Origin: Paracidobacterium acidisoli
GTDB lineage: Bacteria > Acidobacteriota > Terriglobia > Terriglobales > Acidobacteriaceae
Assembly: GCF_003428625.2 (NCBI RefSeq)
Contig: NZ_QVQT02000002.1
Location: 62,001-126,000, forward strand
Length of the DNA: 64,000 nt
Direction: 5' to 3'
Below, piece after piece: positions 1-8,914 of this stretch (positions within the stretch are counted from its first letter, which is position 1; the number at the start of each line of letters is the position of its first letter). The translations under genes were made by a program, and so were the position numbers. Under the pieces are notes generated by a model. That model did no database searches. It was not told the DNA's origin and saw only the letters and a list, made by a program, of their open reading frames with translations.

Positions 1-792
1 TATGGGGATCGCGGTCAATTCGAATCAGGCTGTACGGCCCAGCAGTGTCTTGCCCAGGCGGTACTGAATGCGCATGTTCCTTCTGTGGATACGCTTAACT
101 CAGCGCTGACAACCACAGGAGCACGGCCAGTGATTACCAGCCATTACAGCATTCCGCAGAATCCGCTGAACCTGAATGCAGATTATGCTCCCTCGGATTT
201 TGACATTCGCCAGCGAGTCGCCGGAGATTTTATCTACAACATCCCATCAGGACATCTGCCAAGGCTGATGCGGGATTTTACCCTTAGCGGAATTCTTCTG
301 GCTGAAGGTGGTCAACCATTCACGATCTTTGCCGGGCCGGCATATGGGCAGATTACACAGATGGTGAAGCTCAACGGTCCAGTACATATGGACAGAAATC
401 CGAACGGCTATTTCAGTTACAAACCCGGCGCTATTTCTCTGATCGGAACCAACTATCTGAATGGCTGTTCCAGCCTGTATGCAATTTCATGTCTGTATTC
501 GAGTACCCCGCAGGGAGCGGGGCCGATTCCGGGAGCAGATCGCAGAAATTCATTCTACGGCCCCGACTACATCTCGCAGGATATTGCGCTGCAGAAGATA
601 ACGACACTTGGAACAGACTCCGTCAGGCTTGTGCTGCGGGGCGAGGTCTACAATCTTTTCAACCATGCAAACTTTGATAATCCGATCAGCAACTATAGTC
701 CGGACGGAGTTCAGATTAACCCCGAGTTTGGATTGATTCGGTCATCGCATCCGCCGCGCCAGACGCAGTTTGGTGCACGCCTGGAGTTCTGA
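1..792 (+). CDS. TonB-dependent receptor (Oar-like), C-terminal fragment
   Basis: The frame is open from base 1 to the stop at 790-792, so this is the 3' end of a gene that begins outside the window (263 codons visible). The segment is rich in aromatic and Gly/Asn residues, includes a beta-barrel-like stretch (GEVYNLFNHANFDNP) and ends in FGARLEF. A terminal aromatic residue is typical of outer-membrane barrels. The 'NLFNHANF' and 'RQTQFGARLEF' signatures are typical of the very large Oar/CarboxypepD-plug TonB-dependent receptors that are abundant in Acidobacteriota. Those proteins are thought to take up large substrates; the substrate here cannot be told. The plug and most of the barrel are missing only because of the window edge. 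Confidence 0.85.
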   Translation, partial: YGDRGQFESGCTAQQCLAQAVLNAHVPSVDTLNSALTTTGARPVITSHYSIPQNPLNLNADYAPSDFDIRQRVAGDFIYNIPSGHLPRLMRDFTLSGILLAEGGQPFTIFAGPAYGQITQMVKLNGPVHMDRNPNGYFSYKPGAISLIGTNYLNGCSSLYAISCLYSSTPQGAGPIPGADRRNSFYGPDYISQDIALQKITTLGTDSVRLVLRGEVYNLFNHANFDNPISNYSPDGVQINPEFGLIRSSHPPRQTQFGARLEF

Positions 793-813
793 GGATCGAG
801 GCCGGGTACCGCA

Positions 814-891
814 ATGAAAGAGACTGACAAAGAGTATGGTGCGGACGTAGACTACGCCCAATTGTATTCAGAGCCCGAGAAACAGAGCTAA
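814..891 (+). CDS. Possible 25-residue small ORF upstream of the YkgJ-like gene
   Basis: ATG at 814 opens a 25-codon frame (MKETDKEYGADVDYAQLYSE... ends KQS) that stops at 889-891, one base before the ATG of the next gene. The peptide is acidic and hydrophilic. No good Shine-Dalgarno sequence lies directly in front of it. It could be a leader peptide translationally coupled to the downstream gene, or chance. The 'VDYAQL' string faintly recalls IS1-type transposase text, but nothing else of a transposon is visible. Confidence 0.25.
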   Translation: MKETDKEYGADVDYAQLYSEPEKQS

Positions 892-892
892 A

Positions 893-1732
893 ATGACTAC
901 GCTGCCGGAAAACCCATATTTGCCCGAAGATATGTCATCGCCGATGGTCGAAGTGCATTTCGAGCTTCGGGTGGGCGTGGGGACACTAAAGGCTAAAGTC
1001 GATGTTCCGGCCGGGCAAACCACGATGACTGGCCTGTTGCCCATCCTGCAAAATCTGGAAACCGCGGTTATCGATAAGGTTGTGCATGAGGCAACTGCAT
1101 CCGGACATTCGATTTCGTGCCGCGCAGGCTGCGGAGCATGTTGCAGACAATTAGTCCCGGTAAGCATTTTCGAAGCGGAAGCTCTTTTCCAGTGGTTCAG
1201 CGATCTGCAGGAGGAACAGAGAGAAATGATTGAGCAGCGGTTTCATCAGGCGCTGCTCGCTCTGCGGGAGAATGGAATTCTGCAGCGGCTTCTGGACGAA
1301 GAGTGGAGCAAAGACGAGGAATCGGTTACAAGGCTGGCCATCGATTATTTTCATGCAAGAGTAGCATGCCCGTTTCTGCAGAACGAGAACTGCAGCATTC
1401 ATCCTATTCGCCCGCTGAGTTGCCGCGAGTACCTTGTAACCGGACCGCCGGCACTTTGCGATGATCCGTCCATCCACGACGTACGTGGTGTGAAGTTTCC
1501 ATTTACGCTGTCACGGGCTTTATACCGGTTAGGGCAGGAACTGGAGCACGATAATCGCGGATGGATTCCTATGGTCTTTTTGCTGGCATGGGGGAAGAGC
1601 GGGCTTCATCCGGGAGAGCACTTTACCGGAACCGGGCAGGAAGTGCTTCGTATCTTTATGGAGCATCTGGCGACAATGGCTTCGACAGACAAAGGCGGAA
1701 AAACTTCTGCCGGACTCATGCAGGCAACCTAG
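893..1732 (+). CDS. YkgJ family cysteine-cluster protein
   Basis: The 279-residue protein carries a Cys cluster C76-x3-C80-x2-C83-C84 and a second set at C159, C167 and C177. This is the layout of the YkgJ (zinc- or iron-chelating, CxxxCxxCC) family. The biochemical role of the family is not well settled; metal binding is the usual inference. No signal peptide or membrane segment is seen, so it is probably cytoplasmic. The ATG at 893 follows the stop of a 25-codon frame by one base, with only a weak ribosome binding site. The gene is convergent with the csgG-like gene. Confidence 0.8.
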   Translation: MTTLPENPYLPEDMSSPMVEVHFELRVGVGTLKAKVDVPAGQTTMTGLLPILQNLETAVIDKVVHEATASGHSISCRAGCGACCRQLVPVSIFEAEALFQWFSDLQEEQREMIEQRFHQALLALRENGILQRLLDEEWSKDEESVTRLAIDYFHARVACPFLQNENCSIHPIRPLSCREYLVTGPPALCDDPSIHDVRGVKFPFTLSRALYRLGQELEHDNRGWIPMVFLLAWGKSGLHPGEHFTGTGQEVLRIFMEHLATMASTDKGGKTSAGLMQAT

Positions 1733-1770
1733 AGATCGGTTAACAGACCTCCAGGTTATGCAGCGTCAAT

Positions 1771-2754
1771 CTATTGTGTTTTTACGGTGTCTCCGATCTG
1801 AGGTTTGCCGCTTCCACTGAAGCTCCCAACAGCGGAGTTGGCGTCGACGGAAGTGATAGTTAGCTGCCCAAGCTGATTTTCGATCGTGCGCAATGGCTTA
1901 CCTGTGGTCGGATCTTTAATAACACGGACAGGATGCGAAACGATCAGCTTATCGCCAACCTTCAGCCCCGCGGAACTGCCCACATTAATGATGACATCGG
2001 AAGTCGAGGCGTCGGCAATAAGACCGGACACGGCAACAGCGGCTGCAGTGGGCAGCTTGTCACTGTCGGCGGCAAGACTCTGAGCAAGCTGCGCGACAGC
2101 GGCGGTGACGGCCTCGCCGATAATTGTTTGCCCGAAGTTGCTGCTTCCCATAGAGACATCGCCACCACCGACACCACTGTTGTTGGCTCCTCCACCGAGA
2201 AGGTTTGTGCCGGAACGAGATGATTCGCCTCTGCCTGTTGCGGAAGCGAGTATTTCACCCGTATTGACGTCAACCATACGTGCCGTTACTGCGACCACTG
2301 CTTTAGCCTTCGATGTCCCGACATCACCGAGACCTGCGCCCTTTCCCCATCGGCCAAGCATGCCGCCATAATTTCGGTGCTCATCATCACGTCCAAACTG
2401 CGTAATGTCTCCGGTGATCACAGCATCTACACCCAGAATGTGGCCAATCTTTGCAGCCGTGGATGCATCGGCGCGATTGCTGTTCGAAAAGTTCTGCTCG
2501 TTGATGATTTTATTAATTTCATTGCGCTCAATGATGCGGTAAGTGCCGTCATTGGTGAGCTTGTCAATGAGCAGATCGGAAATGCCTTTACCGACGTCGA
2601 CATTGGTGCCGAAGATAGCCTGGGAACTGGTCATTACAGTTCCATAGCTGAAGTCAAGCACAGCCACTCGATGGCGCTGTGTCGATGGCTGTTGAGCTGA
2701 CAGCGATCCGGTAATAAGAAGGAGGCAGAAAAGAGTCAAAACTTTTTTATACAT
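1771..2754 (-). CDS. CsgG/HfaB-like secreted protein, possible outer-membrane component
   Basis: The 327-residue product starts with a Sec signal peptide (MYKKVLTLFCLLLITGSLSAQQ). It lacks a lipobox cysteine at the cleavage site, unlike classical CsgG lipoproteins. The body shows the CsgG-type start 'HRVAVLDFSYG', 'GISDLLIDKLTNDGTYRIIERN', 'AAKIGHILGVDAVITGDITQFG' and 'ARMVDVNTGEILASA'. The C-terminal 90 residues look like a separate beta-rich domain (GLKVGDKLIVSHPV...). It lies 12 bases downstream of the Ser/Thr kinase gene on the same strand, so the two are probably co-transcribed. CsgG itself forms the curli export pore, and related proteins occur in many envelope complexes. No curli genes are nearby. 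Adjacency to a T6SS lacking TssJ is notable. Confidence 0.8.
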   Translation of the reverse strand: MYKKVLTLFCLLLITGSLSAQQPSTQRHRVAVLDFSYGTVMTSSQAIFGTNVDVGKGISDLLIDKLTNDGTYRIIERNEINKIINEQNFSNSNRADASTAAKIGHILGVDAVITGDITQFGRDDEHRNYGGMLGRWGKGAGLGDVGTSKAKAVVAVTARMVDVNTGEILASATGRGESSRSGTNLLGGGANNSGVGGGDVSMGSSNFGQTIIGEAVTAAVAQLAQSLAADSDKLPTAAAVAVSGLIADASTSDVIINVGSSAGLKVGDKLIVSHPVRVIKDPTTGKPLRTIENQLGQLTITSVDANSAVGSFSGSGKPQIGDTVKTQ

Positions 2755-2766
2755 AAGAGCTTTCTC

Positions 2767-4380
2767 CTATTGCCCAAGGAAGGCCTCGAGTGTCGTGAGT
2801 TCTTTTTCCGCATGATCCATGTTCTGATTGGCAGAGTCGATGTCATTCTGCTGCATGGCGAGATTCGCTTCATTGATCCATGTATTCATCCGGTTCATTG
2901 AAGCGAGGACATCTCCACGCATATCGAATCCCTGAGCCTGCTGCTGGCTGCGGATCTGCTGTATGCCATTCCGGGCAGTCTCAGCTCTGGCACGCAGCTG
3001 TACCAGCCGTGTTCGAGCTGCCGATACTTCCGATGGTGATGGGCCAGGGGGCGGCGTTACAGAGGAAGGCGCAGGATTGGCAACTCTGTCAGGCTGTTGC
3101 GGAGAGGAACTCTTCGCAGGCAGGTTGCTGCCAGAACCGGAAGATAGTGCTGTGGAGTGTGCCGCCGTGGTTTCCCGAGGAGCAGTAGTGGGAGATGGTG
3201 TCAAAGGAGTATTGGCGAGTGGGGATATGGCTGTGGCAGGCGCTGCAGCATTTCCCGAAGTACCTGCAGAAGGCGCAGTGTCCGGCGCAGCGGAAGGCGT
3301 GACGGAGGAGTTGTCTGCCTGAGGAGCTGTGGGTTTACTATTTTTTGCGAAGCCAGACAGGCGCGGGCCTATCGTCGCTGCCAGAACAATGGCCAGAATA
3401 GCCGTGGCAGCTCCAAGTCCAATCCAAAGCCCACGATGGCTTCGTATGACGGGAGGAACGGCTGTCGGCGATTCAGGAGATGGCATACCGGTGGTGGAAA
3501 TGGCACTCCATGAGGGAGATGGGGAGGGTGCCGGTGCAGTTGCAGCAGCCCGTGCTGGTTGTGGCTCGCGCAGGCTCTTCAGTGCCGCGCGGAAGTCCTC
3601 AGCGGTCTGGAAACGATCAGCCGGGCTCTTGGCCATAGCATGCAGCACGATCCCGCTTAGTTCCTGAGGAAGATCAGGATTTACCTGGAAGAGCGGTGGC
3701 GGCGTCTCGTTAAGCTGTGCATTCAGCACGCTGTAAGCCGTGTCGGCCTGGAAGGGACGTCGTCCGGCCAGCAACTCATAGAGAGTGACACCGAATGAGT
3801 AAATGTCGGAGCGTGGGTCGGCGATGCCACCACGTACCTGTTCCGGCGAGATGTAATAGACCGATCCCATCGTGGTGCCGGGGCGCGTAAGGTGCAGATC
3901 ATTCGATGATTTGGCAATACCGAAATCCATCAGCTTGACCAGGCCGTGAGAGGTGATCATGATATTGGCCGGCTTGATGTCGCGATGGGTGACACCGCGG
4001 CCATGAGCATAGCTGAGCGCAGAGAGTGCCTGAAGCGCATACTCGATAACGTCGCTGACAGGCAGCCGTGACTGGCTGCCGAGTTTTTCGAGGGTGGTTC
4101 CTTCGACAAACTCCATGATCATGACGAGCTGGTTTTCAAACTGAAATGCGGTGCGCAGCTGCGCAATGTTGGGGTGGTCAAGACCGCCGAGAGTGCGGAT
4201 CTCTGCCATGAAGCGGGCAGCGAGTTCGGGCTCCGCAGCAAAGTCGGGCAACAGAACCTTCATCGCCTCGACGCGATCAGAAATGATGTTGCGAACTTTA
4301 TAGACGCGGCCCATTCCACCTGCGCCTAATAATCCGAGGACTTCATAATCCCCAACGCGCTGACCAGCTTCCAATGCCAT
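2767..4380 (-). CDS. Transmembrane Ser/Thr protein kinase (PknB/PpkA type)
   Basis: The 537-residue protein has an intact kinase domain at its N-terminus: Gly loop GAGGMGRV (19-26), Lys41, HRDIKPAN (132-139), DFG (152-154) and SPE (178-180). A Pro/Ser/Ala-rich linker follows, then one membrane helix (about 318-338), a low-complexity Ser/Thr/Pro stretch and a charged helical C-terminal domain (about 455-537). I chose ATG 4380 because AGGAG lies 7-8 bases upstream; an upstream in-frame start at 4440 would add 20 unlikely residues before the kinase fold. The gene is divergent from the PP2C phosphatase gene and next to the T6SS, matching the PpkA/PppA threonine-phosphorylation pathway known from Pseudomonas. 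The extracytoplasmic helical domain is not one I recognise. Confidence 0.9.
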   Translation of the reverse strand: MALEAGQRVGDYEVLGLLGAGGMGRVYKVRNIISDRVEAMKVLLPDFAAEPELAARFMAEIRTLGGLDHPNIAQLRTAFQFENQLVMIMEFVEGTTLEKLGSQSRLPVSDVIEYALQALSALSYAHGRGVTHRDIKPANIMITSHGLVKLMDFGIAKSSNDLHLTRPGTTMGSVYYISPEQVRGGIADPRSDIYSFGVTLYELLAGRRPFQADTAYSVLNAQLNETPPPLFQVNPDLPQELSGIVLHAMAKSPADRFQTAEDFRAALKSLREPQPARAAATAPAPSPSPSWSAISTTGMPSPESPTAVPPVIRSHRGLWIGLGAATAILAIVLAATIGPRLSGFAKNSKPTAPQADNSSVTPSAAPDTAPSAGTSGNAAAPATAISPLANTPLTPSPTTAPRETTAAHSTALSSGSGSNLPAKSSSPQQPDRVANPAPSSVTPPPGPSPSEVSAARTRLVQLRARAETARNGIQQIRSQQQAQGFDMRGDVLASMNRMNTWINEANLAMQQNDIDSANQNMDHAEKELTTLEAFLGQ

Positions 4381-4578
4381 ATGCGGTCTCCTGCAGAGGA
4401 CAACCAGCTTGAGCACCCGGGAGGTGTTCGTGAGCGACAATGAGTGTACCGTACTGCCATTTTGAACGCATCAGTGTAATTTGGAGATTTTTTAAATCAT
4501 GGAATCGCCTCTTTACAGGCTGGTATTGCATCTGGCAGTCTTGAAGCCTGTTCCGCGCGACCTGACGAGATCGAATGT
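4381..4578. promoter_or_regulatory. Divergent intergenic region between kinase and phosphatase genes
   Basis: About 200 bases separate the start codons of the leftward kinase and rightward phosphatase genes, so both promoters should lie here. The leftward ribosome binding site (AGGAG on the minus strand, about 4389-4393) is clear. I see AT-rich stretches around 4478-4500 but no confident -35/-10 pair. Confidence 0.4.
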
Positions 4579-5403
4579 ATGGAAAGCCAGACTGTGCTGG
4601 AAGTGGAAGTAGCGGCTCTTAGCGATGTCGGCTGCAGACGCTCCAACAACGAAGACAGTTTCGGCTACGATTCTGCAGCGCAAATCTATGCAGTCTGCGA
4701 CGGCATGGGTGGAATGGCTGCAGGTGAAGTAGCCAGTTCTACCGCGGTCAGTCAGTTACTTGGTTTTTTCATTGCGCAAAATACATCCGGGGATGGATCA
4801 GCGCCAGTGGAAGAGCGATTGTACCGTGCCATCGAGCATGCGAACCGGGAGGTGCGCGCTCTGGCCTGCAACCGCGATGAGCTGCGCGGCATGGGTACAA
4901 CTCTGGTAGCGGCCTGCCTTGATGGGCGCAGAATCGTGATCGGCAATGTGGGAGACAGCCGGGCATATTTTCTGCGCGACGGTGGCTGTGTTCAGATTAC
5001 GCACGACCATTCCTTCGTGGCAGAGCAGCTGCGCAGCGGTGTACTCAGTGTGGAAGAAGCAGGAGCCTCGCCTTTGCAGTCATTGATTACACGTGCGATC
5101 GGAACAGCGGATTTCGTTGAGCCGGATATGTTTGCCGCATCTCTGGAAGCCGGAGACATCCTATTGCTGACAACCGATGGCCTGACCCGTTATGCCAATG
5201 CACAGCAGATTGCAGCGCTGGTTCTTGAAATGAGCGGTGATGGAGAGAGGGCTGGAGGGCTGCCCGGTCCTCGCGATTTGCTTACAGCATGCCGGGCGCT
5301 GATCGATGCCGCGAAGGCTGCGGGCGCGGCAGATAACGTGACCTGTCTGCTGCTGCGATTTTCAGAAGAGTCGCGCGCTCAGAGGATTTTACCCGAGTTA
5401 TGA
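4579..5403 (+). CDS. PP2C family protein Ser/Thr phosphatase (PppA-like)
   Basis: The 274-residue cytoplasmic protein shows the bacterial PP2C motifs in order: SDVGCRRSNNEDSF near the start, the metal-binding VCDGMGGMAAGE (about 39-50), GMGTT, NVGDSRAY, LLLTTDGLT and DNVTCLLL at the end. These contain the conserved metal-ligand aspartates. It should remove phosphate from Ser/Thr residues placed by the divergent kinase. In Pseudomonas T6SS, PppA counteracts PpkA and switches the apparatus off; that role is inferred here from position. The gene ends convergent with tssM. Confidence 0.9.
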   Translation: MESQTVLEVEVAALSDVGCRRSNNEDSFGYDSAAQIYAVCDGMGGMAAGEVASSTAVSQLLGFFIAQNTSGDGSAPVEERLYRAIEHANREVRALACNRDELRGMGTTLVAACLDGRRIVIGNVGDSRAYFLRDGGCVQITHDHSFVAEQLRSGVLSVEEAGASPLQSLITRAIGTADFVEPDMFAASLEAGDILLLTTDGLTRYANAQQIAALVLEMSGDGERAGGLPGPRDLLTACRALIDAAKAAGAADNVTCLLLRFSEESRAQRILPEL

Positions 5404-5467
5404 CAATTCCGGGAGGAACTTCCGGAGTATAGAAAATGGTCTGGCAGCCATTGATCTGTGCTGGCTT

Positions 5468-8400
5468 CTAGTGAGCAACTTCAGAGACACAGCGTAATCC
5501 TCCCATGGCTCCGGGCATCAGCATGGCTGCTCCAGGACCAGAGAAGTCGACACGGATAGCAAGAGCCGAACCTGCGGCGGTAGTCTGCGTGTTCAGCGAC
5601 TGAAGCGGATAGAGGCGCCGGTAGGGATCACCTGGCTGGTCTTCGCGTCCTTTTTGAACCAGATGGAAGAGAGCCCACGGTCCATTAAATTGCTGGAAGG
5701 AGACGTCGGTTGCGCCGATGCTTCCCAGCAATTGTGCTGACTGAGCGGACTGGGCAGACCAGGTAAACTGCTTCGTTGAATCTGCGCCGGAAAGGCGTTG
5801 TGCATCAACAGCCAGAGTCGCGCTTTGCATGCCTTTTGACGGAAGAACATGCGCAGTAAACGTGAGCGAAGGAGCAGCTGCACCTGCGGGAAAGAGCTGC
5901 GCGGAGAGGGTCGCAGCCTGATTGAAGAAGCGAACAAATGCGGGGCTGACCTTCATGGGCGCATTCGGCGCAGCTGCATAGGCCGGTCCCTGCTGAATAA
6001 GCAGGATCTTCAGATTGGCGTTATAAAACTGCCATAGCGCACCTGTGCCGGGCTGCAGCAGCGAGGCTACTTCAGAAGGCGTTGCATCGATGTCAGAAGC
6101 AGGAGAGAACGGAAATTTGTTCATCGTCTGCGTGAATGCAGCGCAGAAACTCTTGCCGCCACCATTGGCCTGGGCTGCTCCTGCACCCCGGGCGAGTGCT
6201 TCGACAGAGGTAATGGGATCTTCCATAAGTCCGAGGAGGGTCTGATCGACATGTCCCTGCTGATCGATAGTGAAGGCTTGGGCAGTCTGGCGAGCAGCGC
6301 CGTGCGCTGCGATAGCTGCACTGGTGACAGGGCCGGTTTGCGCAGGATCAGTGGCAGCGGCTGGGTTTTGGGCTATCTGCGATACGCTGCCCTGCAGAGA
6401 GATAAGGCTGTTCACATAGCTGGTGTTTCCAGGAGAGATGAGTTTGTCCGCACTATCGGGAGCGACCAGGGTCTGTGCGGGCTGAAACTCACTTTTGATC
6501 TGATCATTTGCTACGGCAGTATTATGCGAGGCCAGGTAGACCAGGGCAAGGAGGGGGGAATTATTGTTCGATATCTGATTCAGTTTTGTGGCAGCATCCT
6601 GCAGACTGCGATAGCGGACTACGGATGCGTCGCGCAGATAAGTGCGCCATTCCGAAAGATAGTCCGATACGTAACGCGTTGCTAGCTGCTGGGTAAGGCC
6701 AGCCTGATCGAGTGAAGGCGGGGCCTGATCGCCGAGTACCCAGGCCTCTCCGCTGAAGTAGTTCGCAGGATGCTGGATAGCGGACTGCATAAAGGCAAAA
6801 CCCTGACGAGTGAAGGCTCCGGAGACGATGTGCGATTCAATCACTGTCTGTGAAGATCCGGGGTAAACACGATTGAAGTCGACGGAGGGTGCAGCCTTAT
6901 TCGCCGCAGCGATCATCTGTTGATAGATCCGCTCGAATCCACCAAAGCTGCTGAGGTAGGTCCGGGCATGAGTGACAGCTGGTGTAACAGGAACGATGGA
7001 GTAAGGGTTACCGTGCTGTTGCAGATAAGACGCATAGAAGTCGAACTGCTGCTGTGCCAGCTGCTTCTGCTGAGCAGATTCAGGAACGATGCCGTTCTGC
7101 CAGGCCTGCACCAATACCGGGGTCATAAATTCCGGTGTGCTCTTGTCAGCATTCGATGTAGTGATGAGATAGGCGCGCAGAGGATTGTAAGCAGCTCCAT
7201 AGTCGGCTCCCGGAGCCGGAGCAGCCGGTAATGCGCTCAGCATGGCGACGAGATTTGTCTGGGTATTCGTGAGCAGCAGACGCCGGAAGCGATCGAAATA
7301 AAGCGCCCGCGCTGCTGCCAGCATTGCATCACCGTGATAGAGACCCCACCGGTACATGAGAGGTGGCCCATCGTGCTGATAGGTGTCCAGCTGGGCGACG
7401 ACTTCGCGCAGGCTCTCAAGAGACGTCAGATCCTGCGTGGATGCGAGCGCAGTAGCCGGTACAGCTTTGACAGGCAATCCTTCAGCGGCGGAGTTGATGC
7501 GATGTGCAAGTGATGCGTTATTGCTCCACGAGATGACGAGACAGATGAGGTAAAGAAATAAAAGAGCGGAGACGGTTCCAAAAACGATGCGGCGCAGCAG
7601 ATGTGTGCGGCCACTGTAGCTGGTACCGGCCAAAGCGCTGCGATCCTGCAGAATGGCAACCGGGAAGAGCTTTGGCAGGAAGCACCACTGCGCTATTTTT
7701 TGTGCCACAACCTGAGGTGTCGGTGCGGCAGCGGCCTGCATCTGCTGAAACGAGAACATCCGCGTGGCTCCGGCATCGGCCTGCGGTGCCTGCACCGATG
7801 GCGCGGAAGCGCTGACCATCTGCTCGACGATATGTGCGCGCACGCCGGTAAACCAGAAGCCGCGCAGATATGGATTGGCATTGAGATGGCTGGGGCGGGT
7901 CAGCTCGACAAGATATGCGGAGAGATTATTGCGCAGCTTACGCATCTCGCGAGGAAATTCGTAGGCTGGATCGACGTTTTTTAGGTCCGATTCACGCGAA
8001 AGTACTTCAAGACGGAATTCGCCGAGAGAAAAAATGAGCTGATCGAGATGTGATGTGGTGTCTTGCGTGGCCTTTTCCGCATAGAGACCGCTGGCTGTCT
8101 CGCTGCGCGGCATAGCAATACCGAAGGGCTGCGCTGCTTCTTCCGTGGAGAGGTTGCGAACGAATTCAGCGAAGTTCGGGACACGGTCGAGCTTGGTGAG
8201 AATAACGTAGACAGGAACCTCGGTTCCGAGTTGCTGCGCAAGGTCGCGCAACATCTGGTTGGCAGCCCGTGCGGATGCAGGAACGGTCTCAGATGCGGCG
8301 GTTCCTGCAAACTGCTCGCAGCTTACACAGACAACCGCAGCCCTGACAGGCGCCTGTGATCCCAAAGCAGCGCGGTAGGCTCTCGGACGGGTTTTCCGGA

Positions 8401-8905
8401 CCAGCTTGCGCCAGAGCTGTGGACTTTTGCGGACGGCATCTCCGGCCTCGACCAGAACGCACTGTTGCGAATACCAGAGATTGACGACGGGGGTGGGGAC
8501 GACATCCTGATCGCGATAAATCTGCCCTGCAAGCAATTCAGGGTCAAGCCCGGATTTTAGGATAGTTGTGGTCTTGGCGGCGTTCGCCTCTCCAAGGATG
8601 TAAAGGAGGGGCAGGGAATCGAGTGACTTGCCACCGGAACGCTGTGCCGTGGACAGCTTGCGCTCGGAGTCACGCAGGAGAACTTCCAGCTCCGAATTCC
8701 CCTGGACATTGCGGATACCGGCTTCACGACGGCGATTGCGCAGATAGAAGAAGAGAATAGTAAGAGATGCTGCCAGGCCGAGAAGCACAAGTAATATGCG
8801 CAGAATAAGCAGGGAAGAGCCGGTGATGTGCAGCACAGGGCCTGCAGCCCAGGCCAGCACGAGCGATACAACGAAAACCAGTACAGAGATAAGAATCGGC
8901 AACAC
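5468..8905 (-). CDS. tssM: T6SS inner-membrane protein TssM (IcmF family)
   Basis: The 1145-residue protein has two N-terminal membrane helices (about 3-25 and 32-54), a cytoplasmic domain, a third helix (about 438-460, LLFLYLICLVISW) and a long periplasmic region. This is the IcmF/TssM layout. TssM spans the inner membrane and, with TssL, forms the envelope anchor of the T6SS. The Walker A position reads GEANAAKT (105-112), lacking the usual Gly before Lys, so ATP binding may be impaired. The start is GTG at 8905 with AGGAG six bases upstream; no ATG sits at a better place. It lies nine bases downstream of tssL and is the last gene of the tssK1-tssL-tssM operon. Confidence 0.93.
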   Translation of the reverse strand: MLPILISVLVFVVSLVLAWAAGPVLHITGSSLLILRILLVLLGLAASLTILFFYLRNRRREAGIRNVQGNSELEVLLRDSERKLSTAQRSGGKSLDSLPLLYILGEANAAKTTTILKSGLDPELLAGQIYRDQDVVPTPVVNLWYSQQCVLVEAGDAVRKSPQLWRKLVRKTRPRAYRAALGSQAPVRAAVVCVSCEQFAGTAASETVPASARAANQMLRDLAQQLGTEVPVYVILTKLDRVPNFAEFVRNLSTEEAAQPFGIAMPRSETASGLYAEKATQDTTSHLDQLIFSLGEFRLEVLSRESDLKNVDPAYEFPREMRKLRNNLSAYLVELTRPSHLNANPYLRGFWFTGVRAHIVEQMVSASAPSVQAPQADAGATRMFSFQQMQAAAAPTPQVVAQKIAQWCFLPKLFPVAILQDRSALAGTSYSGRTHLLRRIVFGTVSALLFLYLICLVISWSNNASLAHRINSAAEGLPVKAVPATALASTQDLTSLESLREVVAQLDTYQHDGPPLMYRWGLYHGDAMLAAARALYFDRFRRLLLTNTQTNLVAMLSALPAAPAPGADYGAAYNPLRAYLITTSNADKSTPEFMTPVLVQAWQNGIVPESAQQKQLAQQQFDFYASYLQQHGNPYSIVPVTPAVTHARTYLSSFGGFERIYQQMIAAANKAAPSVDFNRVYPGSSQTVIESHIVSGAFTRQGFAFMQSAIQHPANYFSGEAWVLGDQAPPSLDQAGLTQQLATRYVSDYLSEWRTYLRDASVVRYRSLQDAATKLNQISNNNSPLLALVYLASHNTAVANDQIKSEFQPAQTLVAPDSADKLISPGNTSYVNSLISLQGSVSQIAQNPAAATDPAQTGPVTSAAIAAHGAARQTAQAFTIDQQGHVDQTLLGLMEDPITSVEALARGAGAAQANGGGKSFCAAFTQTMNKFPFSPASDIDATPSEVASLLQPGTGALWQFYNANLKILLIQQGPAYAAAPNAPMKVSPAFVRFFNQAATLSAQLFPAGAAAPSLTFTAHVLPSKGMQSATLAVDAQRLSGADSTKQFTWSAQSAQSAQLLGSIGATDVSFQQFNGPWALFHLVQKGREDQPGDPYRRLYPLQSLNTQTTAAGSALAIRVDFSGPGAAMLMPGAMGGLRCVSEVAH

Positions 8906-8914
8906 AGAAATCTC

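Noticed and set aside
5468-8905. Possibility that the IcmF/DotU pair belongs to a type IVb secretion system
   Set aside because: TssB, TssC, Hcp, VgrG and ClpV in the same cluster fix it as type VI; no other Dot/Icm genes are present.
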